DNA of 64,000 nt from Balanoglossus misakiensis (lineage: Eukaryota > Hemichordata). Location of the stretch: assembly GCA_040954595.2 (NCBI GenBank), contig CM082576.2, forward strand, positions 1,612,001 through 1,676,000. Reading direction: 5' to 3'. The notes beneath the pieces were generated by a model. It ran no database searches. It worked only from the letters and a program-made list of their open reading frames with translations, and was not told the origin of the DNA. The position numbers were made by a program, and so were the translations under genes. Shown here piece after piece: positions 42,701 through 52,547 of the stretch. The first letter of the stretch is position 1. Each line of letters opens with the position of its first letter.

Positions 42701-45700
42701 AAAAATGAAGAAATTTTGAAATTTCGGAAAGTCGAAAAATTGTCATTTTCGGATGATTTTCATGAGCTATAACCCATGATTTTGTCAAAAAATGAAGAAA
42801 TTTTGAAATTTCGGAAAGTCGAAAAATTGTCATTTTCGGATGATTTTCATGAGCTATAACCCATGATTTTGTCAAAAAATGAAGAAATTTTGAAATTTCG
42901 GAAAGTCGAAAAATTGTCATTTTCGGATGATTTTCATGAGCTATAACCCATGATTTTGTCAAAAAATGAAGAAATTTTGAAATTTCGGAAAGTCGAAAAA
43001 TTGTCATTTTCGGATGATTTTCATGAGCTATAACCCATGATTTTGTCAAAAAATGAAGAAATTTTGAAATTTCGGAAAGTCGAAAAATTGTCATTTTCGG
43101 ATGATTTTCATGAGCTATAACCCATGATTTTGTCAAAAAATGAAGAAATTTTGAAATTTCGGAAAGTCGAAAAATTGTCATTTTCGGATGATTTTCATGA
43201 GCTATAACCCATGATTTTGTCAAAAAATGAAGAAATTTTGAAATTTCGGAAAGTCGAAAAATTGTCATTTTCGGATGATTTTCATGAGCTATTATAACCC
43301 ATGATTTTGTCAAAAAATGAAGAAATTTTGAAATTTCGGAAAGTCGAAAAATTGTCATTTTCGGATGATTTTCATGAGCTATTATAACCCATGATTTTGT
43401 CAAAAAATGAAGAAATTTTGAAATTTCGGAAAGTCGAAAAATTGTCATTTTCGGATGATTTTCATGAGCTATAACCCATGATTTTGTCAAAAAATGAAGA
43501 AATTTTGAAATTTCGGAAAGTCGAAAAATTGTCATTTTCGGATGATTTTCATGAGCTATAACCCATGATTTTGTCAAAAAATGAAGAAATTTTGAAATTT
43601 CGGAAAGTCGAAAAATTGTCATTTTCGGATGATTTTCATGAGCTATAACCCATGATTTTGTCAAAAAATGAAGAAATTTTGAAATTTCGGAAAGTCGAAA
43701 AATTGTCATTTTCGGATGATTTTCATGAGCTATAACCCATGATTTTGTCAAAAAATGAAGAAATTTTGAAATTTCGGAAAGTCGAAAAATTGTCAATTTC
43801 GGATGATTTTCATGAGCTATAACCCATGATTTTGTCAAAAAATGAAGAAATTTTGAAATTTCGGAAAGTCGAAAAATTGTCATTTTCGGATGATTTTCAT
43901 GAGCTATAACCCATGATTTTCTCAAAAAATGAAGAAATTTTGAAATTTCGGAAAGTCGAAAAATTGTCATTTTCGGATGATTTTCATGAGCTATAACCCA
44001 TGATTTTGTCAAAAAATGAAGAAATTTTGAAATTTCGGAAAGTCGAAAAATTGTCATTTTCGGATGATTTTCATGAGCTATAACCCATGATTTTCTCAAA
44101 AAATGAAGAAATTTTGAAATTTCGGAAAGTCGAAAAATTGTCATTTTCGGATGATTTTCATGAGCTATAACCCATGATTTTGTCAAAAAATGAAGAAATT
44201 TTGAAATTTCGGAAAGTCGAAAAATTGTCATTTTCGGATGATTTTCATGAGCTATAACCCATGATTTTGTCAAAAAATGAAGAAATTTTGAAATTTCGGA
44301 AAGTCGAAAAATTGTCATTTTCGGATGATTTTCATGAGCTATTATAACCCATGATTTTCTCAAAAAATGAAGAAATTTTGAAATTTCGGAAAGTCGAAAA
44401 ATTGTCATTTTCGGATGATTTTCATGAGCTATAACCCATGATTTTGTCAAAAAATGAAGAAATTTTGAAATTTCGGAAAGTCGAAAAATTGTCATTTTCG
44501 GATGATTTTCATGAGCTATAACCCATGATTTTGTCAAAAAATGAAGAAATTTTGAAATTTCGGAAAGTCGAAAAATTGTCATTTTCGGATGATTTTCATG
44601 AGCTATAACCCATAATTTTCTCAAAAAATGAAGAAATTTTGAAATTTCGGAAAGTCGAAAAATTGTCATTTTCGGATGATTTTCATGAGCTATAACCCAT
44701 GATTTTCTCAAAAAATGAAGAAATTTTGAAATTTCGGAAAGTCGAAAAATTGTCATTTTCGGATGATTTTCATGAGCTATAACCCATGATTTTGTCAAAA
44801 AATGAAGAAATTTTGAAATTTCGGAAAGTCGAAAAATTGTCATTTTCGGATGATTTTCATGAGCTATAACCCATGATTTTGTCAAAAAATGAAGAAATTT
44901 TGAAATTTCGGAAAGTCGAAAAATTGTCATTTTCGGATGATTTTCATGAGCTATATATAACCCATGATTTTGTCAAAAAATGAAGAAATTTTGAAATTTC
45001 GGAAAGTCGAAAAATTGTCATTTTCGGATGATTTTCATGAGCTATAACCCATGATTTTGTCAAAAAATGAAGAAATTTTGAAATTTCGGAAAGTCGAAAA
45101 ATTGTCATTTTCGGATGATTTTCATGAGCTATAACCCATGATTTTGTCAAAAAATGAAGAAATTTTGAAATTTCGGAAAGTCGAAAAATTGTCATTTTCG
45201 GATGATTTTCATGAGCTATAACCCATGATTTTGTCAAAAAATGAAGAAATTTTGAAATTTCGGAAAGTCGAAAAATTGTCATTTTCGGATGATTTTCATG
45301 AGCTATAACCCATGATTTTGTCAAAAAATGAAGAAATTTTGAAATTTCGGAAAGTCGAAAAATTGTCATTTTCGGATGATTTTCATGAGCTATTATAACC
45401 CATGATTTTGTCAAAAAATGAAGAAATTTTGAAATTTCGGAAAGTCGAAAAATTGTCATTTTCGGATGATTTTCATGAGCTATTATAACCCATGATTTTC
45501 TCAAAAAATGAAGAAATTTTGAAATTTCGGAAAGTCGAAAAATTGTCATTTTCGGATGATTTTCATGAGCTATTATAACCCATGATTTTCTCAAAAAATG
45601 AAGAAATTTTGAAATTTCGGAAAGTCGAAAAATTGTCATTTTCGGATGATTTTCATGAGCTATAACCCATGATTTTCTCAAAAAATGAAGAAATTTTGAA

Positions 45701-45913
45701 ATTACGGAAAGTCGAAAAATTGTCATTTTCGGATGATTTTCATGAGCTATAACCCATGATTTTGTCAAAAAATGAAGAAATTTTGAAATTTCGGAAAGTC
45801 GAAAAATTGTCATTTTCGGATGATTTTCATGAGCTATAACCCATGATTTTTTCAAAAAATGAAGAAATTTTGAAATTTCGGAAAGTCGAAAAATTGTCAT
45901 TTTCGGATGATTT

Positions 45914-47220
45914 TCATGATTTTTTCAAAAAATGAAGAAATTTTGAAATTTCGGAAAGTCGAAAAATTGTCATTTTCGGATGATTTTCATGAGCTATAAC
46001 CCATGATTTTGTCAAAAAATGAAGAAATTTTGAAATTTCGGAAAGTCGAAAAATTGTCATTTTCGGATGATTTTCATGAGCTATAACCCATGATTTTGTC
46101 AAAAAATGAAGAAATTTTGAAATTTCGGAAAGTCGAAAAATTGTCATTTTCGGATGATTTTCATGAGCTATAACCCATGATTTTGTCAAAAAATGAAGAA
46201 ATTTTGAAATTTCGGAAAGTCGAAAAATTGTCATTTTCGGATGATTTTCATGAGCTATAACCCATGATTTTGTCAAAAAATGAAGAAATTTTGAAATTTC
46301 GGAAAGTCGAAAAATTGTCATTTTCGGATGATTTTCATGAGCTATAACCCATGATTTTGTCAAAAAATGAAGAAATTTTGAAATTTCGGAAAGTCGAAAA
46401 ATTGTCATTTTCGGATGATTTTCATGAGCTATAACCCATGATTTTGTCAAAAAATGAAGAAATTTTGAAATTTCGGAAAGTCGAAAAATTGTCATTTTCG
46501 GATGATTTTCATGATTTTTTCAAAAAATGAAGAAATTTTGAAATTTCGGAAAGTCGAAAAATTGTCATTTTCGGATGATTTTCATGAGCTATAACCCATG
46601 ATTTTGTCAAAAAATGAAGAAATTTTGAAATTTCGGAAAGTCGAAAAATTGTCATTTTCGGATGATTTTCATGAGCTATAACCCATGATTTTGTCAAAAA
46701 ATGAAGAAATTTTGAAATTTCGGAAAGTCGAAAAATTGTCATTTTCGGATGATTTTCATGAGCTATAACCCATGATTTTGTCAAAAAATGAAGAAATTTT
46801 GAAATTTCGGAAAGTCGAAAAATTGTCATTTTCGGATGATTTTCATGAGCTATAACCCATGATTTTGTCAAAAAATGAAGAAATTTTGAAATTTCGGAAA
46901 GTCGAAAAATTGTCATTTTCGGATGATTTTCATGAGCTATAACCCATGATTTTGTCAAAAAATGAAGAAATTTTGAAATTTCGGAAAGTCGAAAAATTGT
47001 CATTTTCGGATGATTTTCATGAGCTATAACCCATGATTTTGTCAAAAAATGAAGAAATTTTGAAATTTCGGAAAGTCGAAAAATTGTCATTTTCGGATGA
47101 TTTTCATGAGCTATAACCCATGATTTTGTCAAAAAATGAAGAAATTTTGAAATTTCGGAAAGTCGAAAAATTGTCATTTTCGGATGATTTTCATGAGCTA
47201 TAACCCATGATTTTTTCAAA
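45914..47220. repeat. Seven-monomer sub-repeat near the right end of the core
   Basis: Monomers with a 15-bp deletion inside the box (TTTTCATGATTTTTTC) occur at about 45918 and 46512. They are 594 bp apart, equal to seven monomers minus 15 bp. The next monomer of the TTTTTTC type is at about 47210 with its box intact. This is a separate, shorter higher-order unit from the one on the left. Confidence 0.72.
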
Positions 47221-47358
47221 AAAATGAAGAAATTTTGAAATTTCGGAAAGTCGAAAAATTGTCATTTTCGGATGATTTTCATGAGCTATAACCCATGATT
47301 TTTTCAAAAAATGAAGAAATTTTGAAATTTCGGAAAGTCGAAAAATCGTCATTTTCAA

Positions 47359-47680
47359 AAGTTTCCAAAGTCGAGAATTTCTCGCCTTTTGACCGTTTTC
47401 ATGAGCTATAACCCATGAAATATGCCCAAAATGACAAAATCACCCTTGAAAGTCGAGAATTTGCCATTTTTGACGCTTTCCGTGAGCTATAACCCATGAA
47501 AAATGCCCAAGATGACAAAATCACCAAGATTCGCAAAGTCGATGTCTGGTAGTTTTCATGAGCTATAGCCCATGATAAATGTCCAAACATGACAACACCA
47601 CCAAAGTTTGTATAGTCGGGAATTTGTCATCTATTGACAGTTTTCATGAGATATGGGTTATAGCTCTGGAAAATTGTCAA
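47359..47680. repeat. Right edge of satellite: divergent monomers
   Basis: About four degenerate monomers of the same older family as the left edge (AAAGTCGAGAATT, CATGAGCTATAACCCATGAAA, TTTTGACC). The last box, near 47646, is a composite: CATGAGATATGGGTTATAGC joins the two orientations. Unique sequence of the MTHFSD promoter begins directly after. Confidence 0.92.
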
Positions 47681-47884
47681 AAATGACCCAGACAAAGCTT
47701 TCCTCTTGTGTCTGGGTGTGGTATAAATGCATGCGTCTTTAACGTGTAAGGTCATTGTGAGGTCAACCGCCCAACCCGGAAGCCCCTCAGTGGCCTTACA
47801 TCCATAACGGTGTGTGAGTCCATCTGGTAGCCCTGAGCTGGCAAATGGTGGTGTCGTTACCCCGTGCATGTGTTTGCTGAGGGC
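47681..47884 (+). promoter_or_regulatory. MTHFSD promoter and 5'UTR next to the satellite
   Basis: Only about 200 bp separate the last satellite monomer from the MTHFSD start codon. A TATAAA is at 47722-47727. A small inverted repeat, ACCCAGAC with GTCTGGGT, lies near 47685-47717. The segment is more GC-rich than its surroundings, as expected of a promoter and 5'UTR. Confidence 0.45.
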
Positions 47885-50486
47885 ATGGCATCAGGTGAGA
47901 CTGCTGCAGTCACTGGCAAATCAACGCAGTGATCGAAGCCACACTGACGCAACTAAATAAAGGTCTGCAATCCCCTGCTGCAACCTCGCTGGGGTCGCGC
48001 GACAAATCAAATGGGCATTTATGGCATATGTCTTAGCTCTGTTCAGGTCTGAGGTCTGTGTGTTCCCGGCGAACACACAGACCTGTACTCAGGGCTAGGG
48101 AAAACGAAGGGGAACGTATGAAAAACAAAACTGCCCGAGTGAAAATAATTTTAACATTTTTATATTCAGTTCATATCTGGTTTTCTCATGCTATGTTGAC
48201 CCACATTTATAGATATCACCAAAACAAGTATTCGACAGAAGATCTGGGATTATCTAGAGGCAAGCAATTTAGCATGTTTCCCAAGACCAGTTCACCACAG
48301 AATACCAAACTTCAAGGTAACAATTTCCTACAAAAATAATGACAACTAGGTGTATATTGCGTGATACAATTATTTCACAGATGCAAACGAAAAGCAATGT
48401 TATTGTTAGAACTCACCCCCCCCCCTCCCCTCCCTCTATTTTCAAGAACATTTTATGCAAATGAGAAGCCTGCCATCAAACACAGTCCCACAAACTATAA
48501 CTTCTCATGAATATCAGCAGAGCATGTGTGGTCTTTCACATTTGCAGACATTAAAACTTTAAATATCAAAGGAGGGTGATGTAAAATCTTGCAGACATTT
48601 TGAGGATAGTTCAGTAGTGAGTACTGATGATGTTATTTTTCTCTCCTTGCAGGGAGCAAAGAATGCAAATGAGAAAGTTTCCGAGTTGGAAATGTTTAGA
48701 AAATCAACAACAATCAAAATAAACCCAGATAAAGCACAGGAACATGCCAGATTTCTCACTCTTGAGGTATGCAACTCAGAAGTTCTTAAGTGGCAGCAAT
48801 GCATGTAACCTAATGCACAATTATTTTCCACAGCCATATTTCTCACCAAACTGGTCAACTGCGCTCAGAATCTAAACTGAATGCTCAGGGAAATAAAAAC
48901 ACATTATTTTTCACCACTCTGTAATTACATGTACAATCATATTTATCTTACCTTTTGTGTCTTCAGGCCAATAAAACCTTATTGGTACCAACTCCTAGAC
49001 TGAAAACTGGATTGTTTAATAAAATCATGCCTCCCAAGGGTGCAAACAAGGCAATGTTACAAACCTGTTCCACATCTAAGGTATATGTATATCCTAGTTT
49101 GTACCGTTTGTACCGGAAATTTGCCTCATAGTATCTATGTATGGTTTCAATGGGCACAAAACAGACATCTGAATACAGGAGTTTTTAGAATCCAATAAAA
49201 TTTCATCCAGCCATATACCAAAGTGACTCACTACATCATCAGTTATTCAGCAAGATATAGCAGTAGTTTGGTAATGCATTTTTGACTAATAACATTTAGC
49301 CAGCTGGCAGGAATCCTCTCTATGGCAGTATATAACAAGGAATGTAAACGATGTTGGTGAATGGTGGCTAGAATGAAAGCAAGGACACTTGAAAGTTGTT
49401 TTCAACTGAACCATATTTTTTATTATTGCTTTGTTCACAAAGTCTTAAAATCTAAAAAAATATATATTCAGCTAAACTGCTATACGTGAATTGAAAGCCA
49501 TAGAAGTCACAGTTGACGGATATTGAATATTCTTGTTGATATTGTTCCAGCTGTTATCAGATGGCTAAAATGTATCTGTAAGAAATATTAATGCAATTGC
49601 ATGAATTACAGTATGCTTATTAACTCTAATTGTTCAGGGTGTGAGAGAATACAGTGTGCCAATTGGACTAGATCATCATTTCAATGTGGACCTTGTAATT
49701 GTTGGATCTGTTGCTGTATCAATCAAAGGTAAGTATTAAAGAGTCCAAACAAACATTCTTCAATACTGACAAGCATTGGTGTTGTATAATCACCAGTCAT
49801 TTAGTTTGAAACTAAAATCATGAACATGATATAAAAATAGATGCCATTACCAATGCTGTACTGATTAAAAAAAGTTTTGAATTCATAAATTTTCAATGCC
49901 TGTAAAAATCAGAATTGAAACATTAATGTAATTTAACCATAGAAAACACATATTGTGGACAAGTGTTTAGCCACAGAAATCAGTGCTGCAATATCCTAAG
50001 TAATACAATGTATTTGTCCTTTTGACCTTGTTTGCATTGACATTCTGTTTAGGTCACCGCATTGGTAAAGGGGAAGGATATGCTGACATGGAATATGCAA
50101 TGATGTCAACCATTGGAGCTGTCAATCAAAATACTGTTGTCATAACAACAGTACATGATTGCCAAGTGATGGAACTTCCAGAAGAACTGTTTGGTGACCA
50201 TGATTTGAGTGTGGATTATATCCTCACACCTACTCGGACAATAAAGTGTGAAGGAAATCTTCCAAAACCAAGTGGAATCATATGGTCCAAGTTAACTCGT
50301 GAAAAGTTGAACGATATTCCAATTTTGAAAGGTTTGAGATTTAAAGAAAAGAAAGAAGGGAAGGATGTGAGACTTGAGCATGAATTGGAATCTGATTATC
50401 ATGTAAAAGAAAGCCCTGGATTTGGATCTGAATCTGACTTGGGAAAGAAGCCAGTGAAAGATGAACAAGATCCAGATGAGAAATAA
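47885..50486 (+). CDS. MTHFSD: Methenyltetrahydrofolate synthetase domain-containing protein without RRM, 6 coding exons
   Basis: Coding exons: 47885-47894, 48213-48316, 48653-48766, 48967-49080, 49638-49728, 50053-50486. All have GT/AG borders and matching phases; 867 nt, 288 aa. Exon 1 encodes only MAS plus one base, joining ATATCACC to give [12 protein letters not shown]. Family signatures are [14 protein letters not shown] near the N-terminus, [16 protein letters not shown] (residues about 81-96), [12 protein letters not shown], and [18 protein letters not shown] (residues 145-162), the counterpart of the ATP/substrate loop of 5-formyl-THF cyclo-ligase. [11 protein letters not shown] and [11 protein letters not shown] follow. 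Vertebrate MTHFSD also has a C-terminal RNA-recognition motif. Here the protein ends in an acidic, lysine-rich tail (KDEQDPDEK) and no RRM exon fits before the convergent Kelch gene. Whether it binds folate or ATP is unknown for the family. Confidence 0.93.
48052..48084. repeat. Perfect 14-bp stem, 5-nt loop hairpin in MTHFSD intron 1
   Basis: AGGTCTGTGTGTTC (48052-48065) and GAACACACAGACCT (48071-48084) are perfect reverse complements around CCGGC. The hairpin lies 157 bp downstream of the first coding exon. Function unknown. Confidence 0.8.
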
Positions 50487-50487
50487 A
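50482..50487 (+). terminator. AATAAA overlapping the MTHFSD stop codon
   Basis: The last codons GAG AAA TAA are followed by ATG, so an AATAAA hexamer starts inside the final Lys codon and contains the stop. If used, the 3'UTR would be only about 10-30 nt. Confidence 0.4.
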
Positions 50488-50732
50488 TGTTTGCATGGCT
50501 GTATTACATTTACAATATGTTTTGACATGAACCAATACAATTATTTGCAATGATGTACACGGCTTCAGTTTGTGCCTATGTCTATTCTGCCACCTGCATG
50601 CTCCAGTAAATCTGCCATGATAATTTTCTTTAATTCACCAAGGTAGTTGCTTGGCAAAAATCCCATCCCATACTTTTCAAAGCCCTGAGCTGTAGCCAGA
50701 AATAACATTCCAGCATGGTTTGAAAATCTTCC

Positions 50733-50738
50733 ATTTTA
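50733..50738 (-). terminator. AATAAA overlapping the Kelch gene stop codon
   Basis: On the minus strand the end reads GTT GTA AAA TAA AAT, which places an AATAAA across the stop codon, as in the convergent MTHFSD. Coordinates are approximate to within 2 bp. Confidence 0.35.
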
Positions 50739-52547
50739 TTTTACAACACAGAGGAATGGCAGTATTAATTGAGGCATTGGAGCACATGCATCCCACTTTC
50801 TTTCATCCATATTAAATCTGTACCATGCTGCCAGATTTTCATCAAAGCTGGCTTCACAAGTTGCATACAGTGAATTGGTGGCCTTTGAAAACACAGAGCT
50901 CATTTCATTTCCTCCAGGGCAGTCGGTGAAGAAGACTGGTAAAGACTCTGCAAGTTCAATTTCATGTTCATATGAATACCAAGAGTTCCTTTCTGTGTCG
51001 TAGACATCGGGATCACGGCATTCATAGTCTGAAACCAAGACTTTACCATCTGCCATAACAAAGCATATGTTCATGCTATGTCTGGATACCTGCATTTCAC
51101 TTTTCAATGACCATGATTCAGTGACTGTATCAAAGCATTCAACCTCAAGGATGCTTTCAGCATCAGAGACTTTGCCACCCATGATGTAAATACACTTGCC
51201 TTTGGCTACTGCGCAGAAATACAATCTACCGACAACCATCGTAGGCAGAGAATCCCACTTGTCTGCAACAGGGTCATAGCGCGCAGTTGCTGTTACAACT
51301 GTGTTCGTAAGTGAGCTGAGAACACTAGAGAACATGAACAGTTTGTCTTGGCATGTGACAAGCTGTCCCCACATTTCACCATTTGGGTCCTGATTGCGGA
51401 AGACATGCTGGGGCTTGCTCATAGAGGAACACTCTGACCATGTATTGGTGACAATGTCATACTTGTGTAAATCCATTTGCTCCGTTATGGCATCATAACA
51501 TATGCAATACAAGAAATCGCCACAAAATGCTAGTCCCTGCACTGACTTGGCATTCAGAGTGGCCAGAGAATACCACATGTTCAGTCTTGGCACATAGCAT
51601 TTTGTCAGCGTCTTCTCATCACCTTCTGTTCCTGTGGTGCCAACAGCAAAAATAACCTCATCTGGATTGCCATATCTTGGTCTGGTTCGTTGGTTTTGCT
51701 CTTCTCCATGTATCTCAGGAAGTAGTTGATACCCCATTGCATCTTGTATCAATTCTTTGCACCACTCCGACCCACAAATTAGGGGTTCTTTCTGTACATG
51801 TCCGATCAGATGGTGTGCAGGCATTAGGGGTAACCTAACATACGACATTAGTTCATCAAGGTGCAGCTTTCTTTCATCCACGTTGTGCTTAACCCACTTC
51901 ATGACTGCATAGAATATTTTGATCTCTTTTACTTCGATGATATCGCTCTTGATCATCACTATCACCACCTCCTTGGGGAAGTCCACAAACCCGGGACTCT
52001 TGACAATGCTGGAGAAATTCTTACTAAGGTATGTTTCGACATCAGTGCGTAAGTTGTCGAGGTTATACGTATCGGCGTTTCTGTATGCCGTTAGAATGTT
52101 GCCGACGCACAGTGTCTTGGTCCAATACTCGGCACAATAATCTCGTACGTTCTGCATCAAGAATAAATCCGAAGCAGCAATAATATCCTCTACGTTGCTA
52201 TCTGATATGGTGATCTTGTCGGTGTACATATAATCCAGAAGACTCTCAACAGCATTCGGATTCAGTGAATATAACTTCACCTCCTTCTGTCTGCTTTCCG
52301 CGAAACGGTTTTCCGAAAACATGCTTTTGAAGTACAGGCAACACGCTGACAGAATGTTGCGGTGTGCGGAAAACTTCCGACCATTTATGACTAACACGAC
52401 GTCGCAAAGTTCCCCGTTCAACCTCTGCAAGTTCAACTGCTCCATCAGATTAACTGCATGTTCACCATTACTGGAAAACTCAATAGGGTTTTCATCCACT
52501 TTGCGTTTTCGACGGCGTCTTGTCCGACGACCTGACTTGGGCGCCAT
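50736..52547 (-). CDS. Intronless BTB-BACK-Kelch protein, 603 aa
   Basis: A single uninterrupted 603-codon frame. A basic N-terminus (SGRRTRRRRKRK, residues 5-16) looks like a nuclear localisation signal. The BTB domain follows at about 30-145 (LNGELCDVVLVINGRKFSAH; YTDKITI), then BACK at about 150-255 (ILTAYRNADTYNLDNL; FYAVMKWVKHN). The C-terminal Kelch propeller (about 290-600) has blade signatures NMWYSL, NTWSECSSM, DKWDSLPTM, ESWSLKSEM, NSWYSY and RKWDACAPM. Proteins of this design usually serve as substrate adaptors of cullin-3 ubiquitin ligases; that role is inferred from the family. I cannot assign a specific KLHL/KBTBD orthologue. The lack of introns among intron-rich neighbours suggests a retrocopy origin, although the frame is intact and no poly-A tract marks it. 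It converges with MTHFSD and diverges from AP4M1. Confidence 0.93.
   Translation of the reverse strand: MAPKSGRRTRRRRKRKVDENPIEFSSNGEHAVNLMEQLNLQRLNGELCDVVLVINGRKFSAHRNILSACCLYFKSMFSENRFAESRQKEVKLYSLNPNAVESLLDYMYTDKITISDSNVEDIIAASDLFLMQNVRDYCAEYWTKTLCVGNILTAYRNADTYNLDNLRTDVETYLSKNFSSIVKSPGFVDFPKEVVIVMIKSDIIEVKEIKIFYAVMKWVKHNVDERKLHLDELMSYVRLPLMPAHHLIGHVQKEPLICGSEWCKELIQDAMGYQLLPEIHGEEQNQRTRPRYGNPDEVIFAVGTTGTEGDEKTLTKCYVPRLNMWYSLATLNAKSVQGLAFCGDFLYCICYDAITEQMDLHKYDIVTNTWSECSSMSKPQHVFRNQDPNGEMWGQLVTCQDKLFMFSSVLSSLTNTVVTATARYDPVADKWDSLPTMVVGRLYFCAVAKGKCIYIMGGKVSDAESILEVECFDTVTESWSLKSEMQVSRHSMNICFVMADGKVLVSDYECRDPDVYDTERNSWYSYEHEIELAESLPVFFTDCPGGNEMSSVFSKATNSLYATCEASFDENLAAWYRFNMDERKWDACAPMPQLILPFLCVVK

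Larger units (their letters stand above)
21918..47358. repeat. Core satellite array, 87-bp monomer, about 290 near-identical copies
   Basis: The monomer is 87 bp, about 29 percent GC by direct count. It contains the box CATGAGCTATAACCCATG, then GATTTTGTCAAAAAATGAAG, GAAATTTTGAAATTTCGG and AAAGTCGAAAAATTGTC. Copies are mostly identical. Common single-base variants are GGGC for GAGC in the box, CTCAAA for GTCAAA, GTCAATTTCGG for GTCATTTTCGG, and GAAACTTCGG for GAAATTTCGG. Because 87 is 29 codons, one minus-strand frame stays open for long runs (up to 1268 codons at 25609-29415). This is a by-product of the period, not evidence of a protein. It has direct repeats without unique spacers, so it is not a CRISPR array. 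Near identity implies recent amplification or ongoing homogenisation, and the true length is uncertain because of the assembly gap. Confidence 0.97.

Noticed and set aside
22002-47219. Long minus-strand reading frames of 29-aa repeats as a giant repetitive protein
   Set aside because: They follow from an 87-bp tandem period with one stop-free frame. Frames are broken at many small indels, variants are mostly amino-acid changing, and no promoter or distinct N- or C-terminus is visible.
21918-47358. CRISPR-like direct repeats
   Set aside because: The whole 87-bp unit is repeated with no unique spacers, there are no cas genes, and the surrounding genes are eukaryotic and spliced.
47627-47869. 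Minus-strand 80-codon frame over the MTHFSD promoter
   Set aside because: It overlaps degenerate satellite and the probable MTHFSD promoter, with no recognisable domain; likely chance in a GC-richer stretch.
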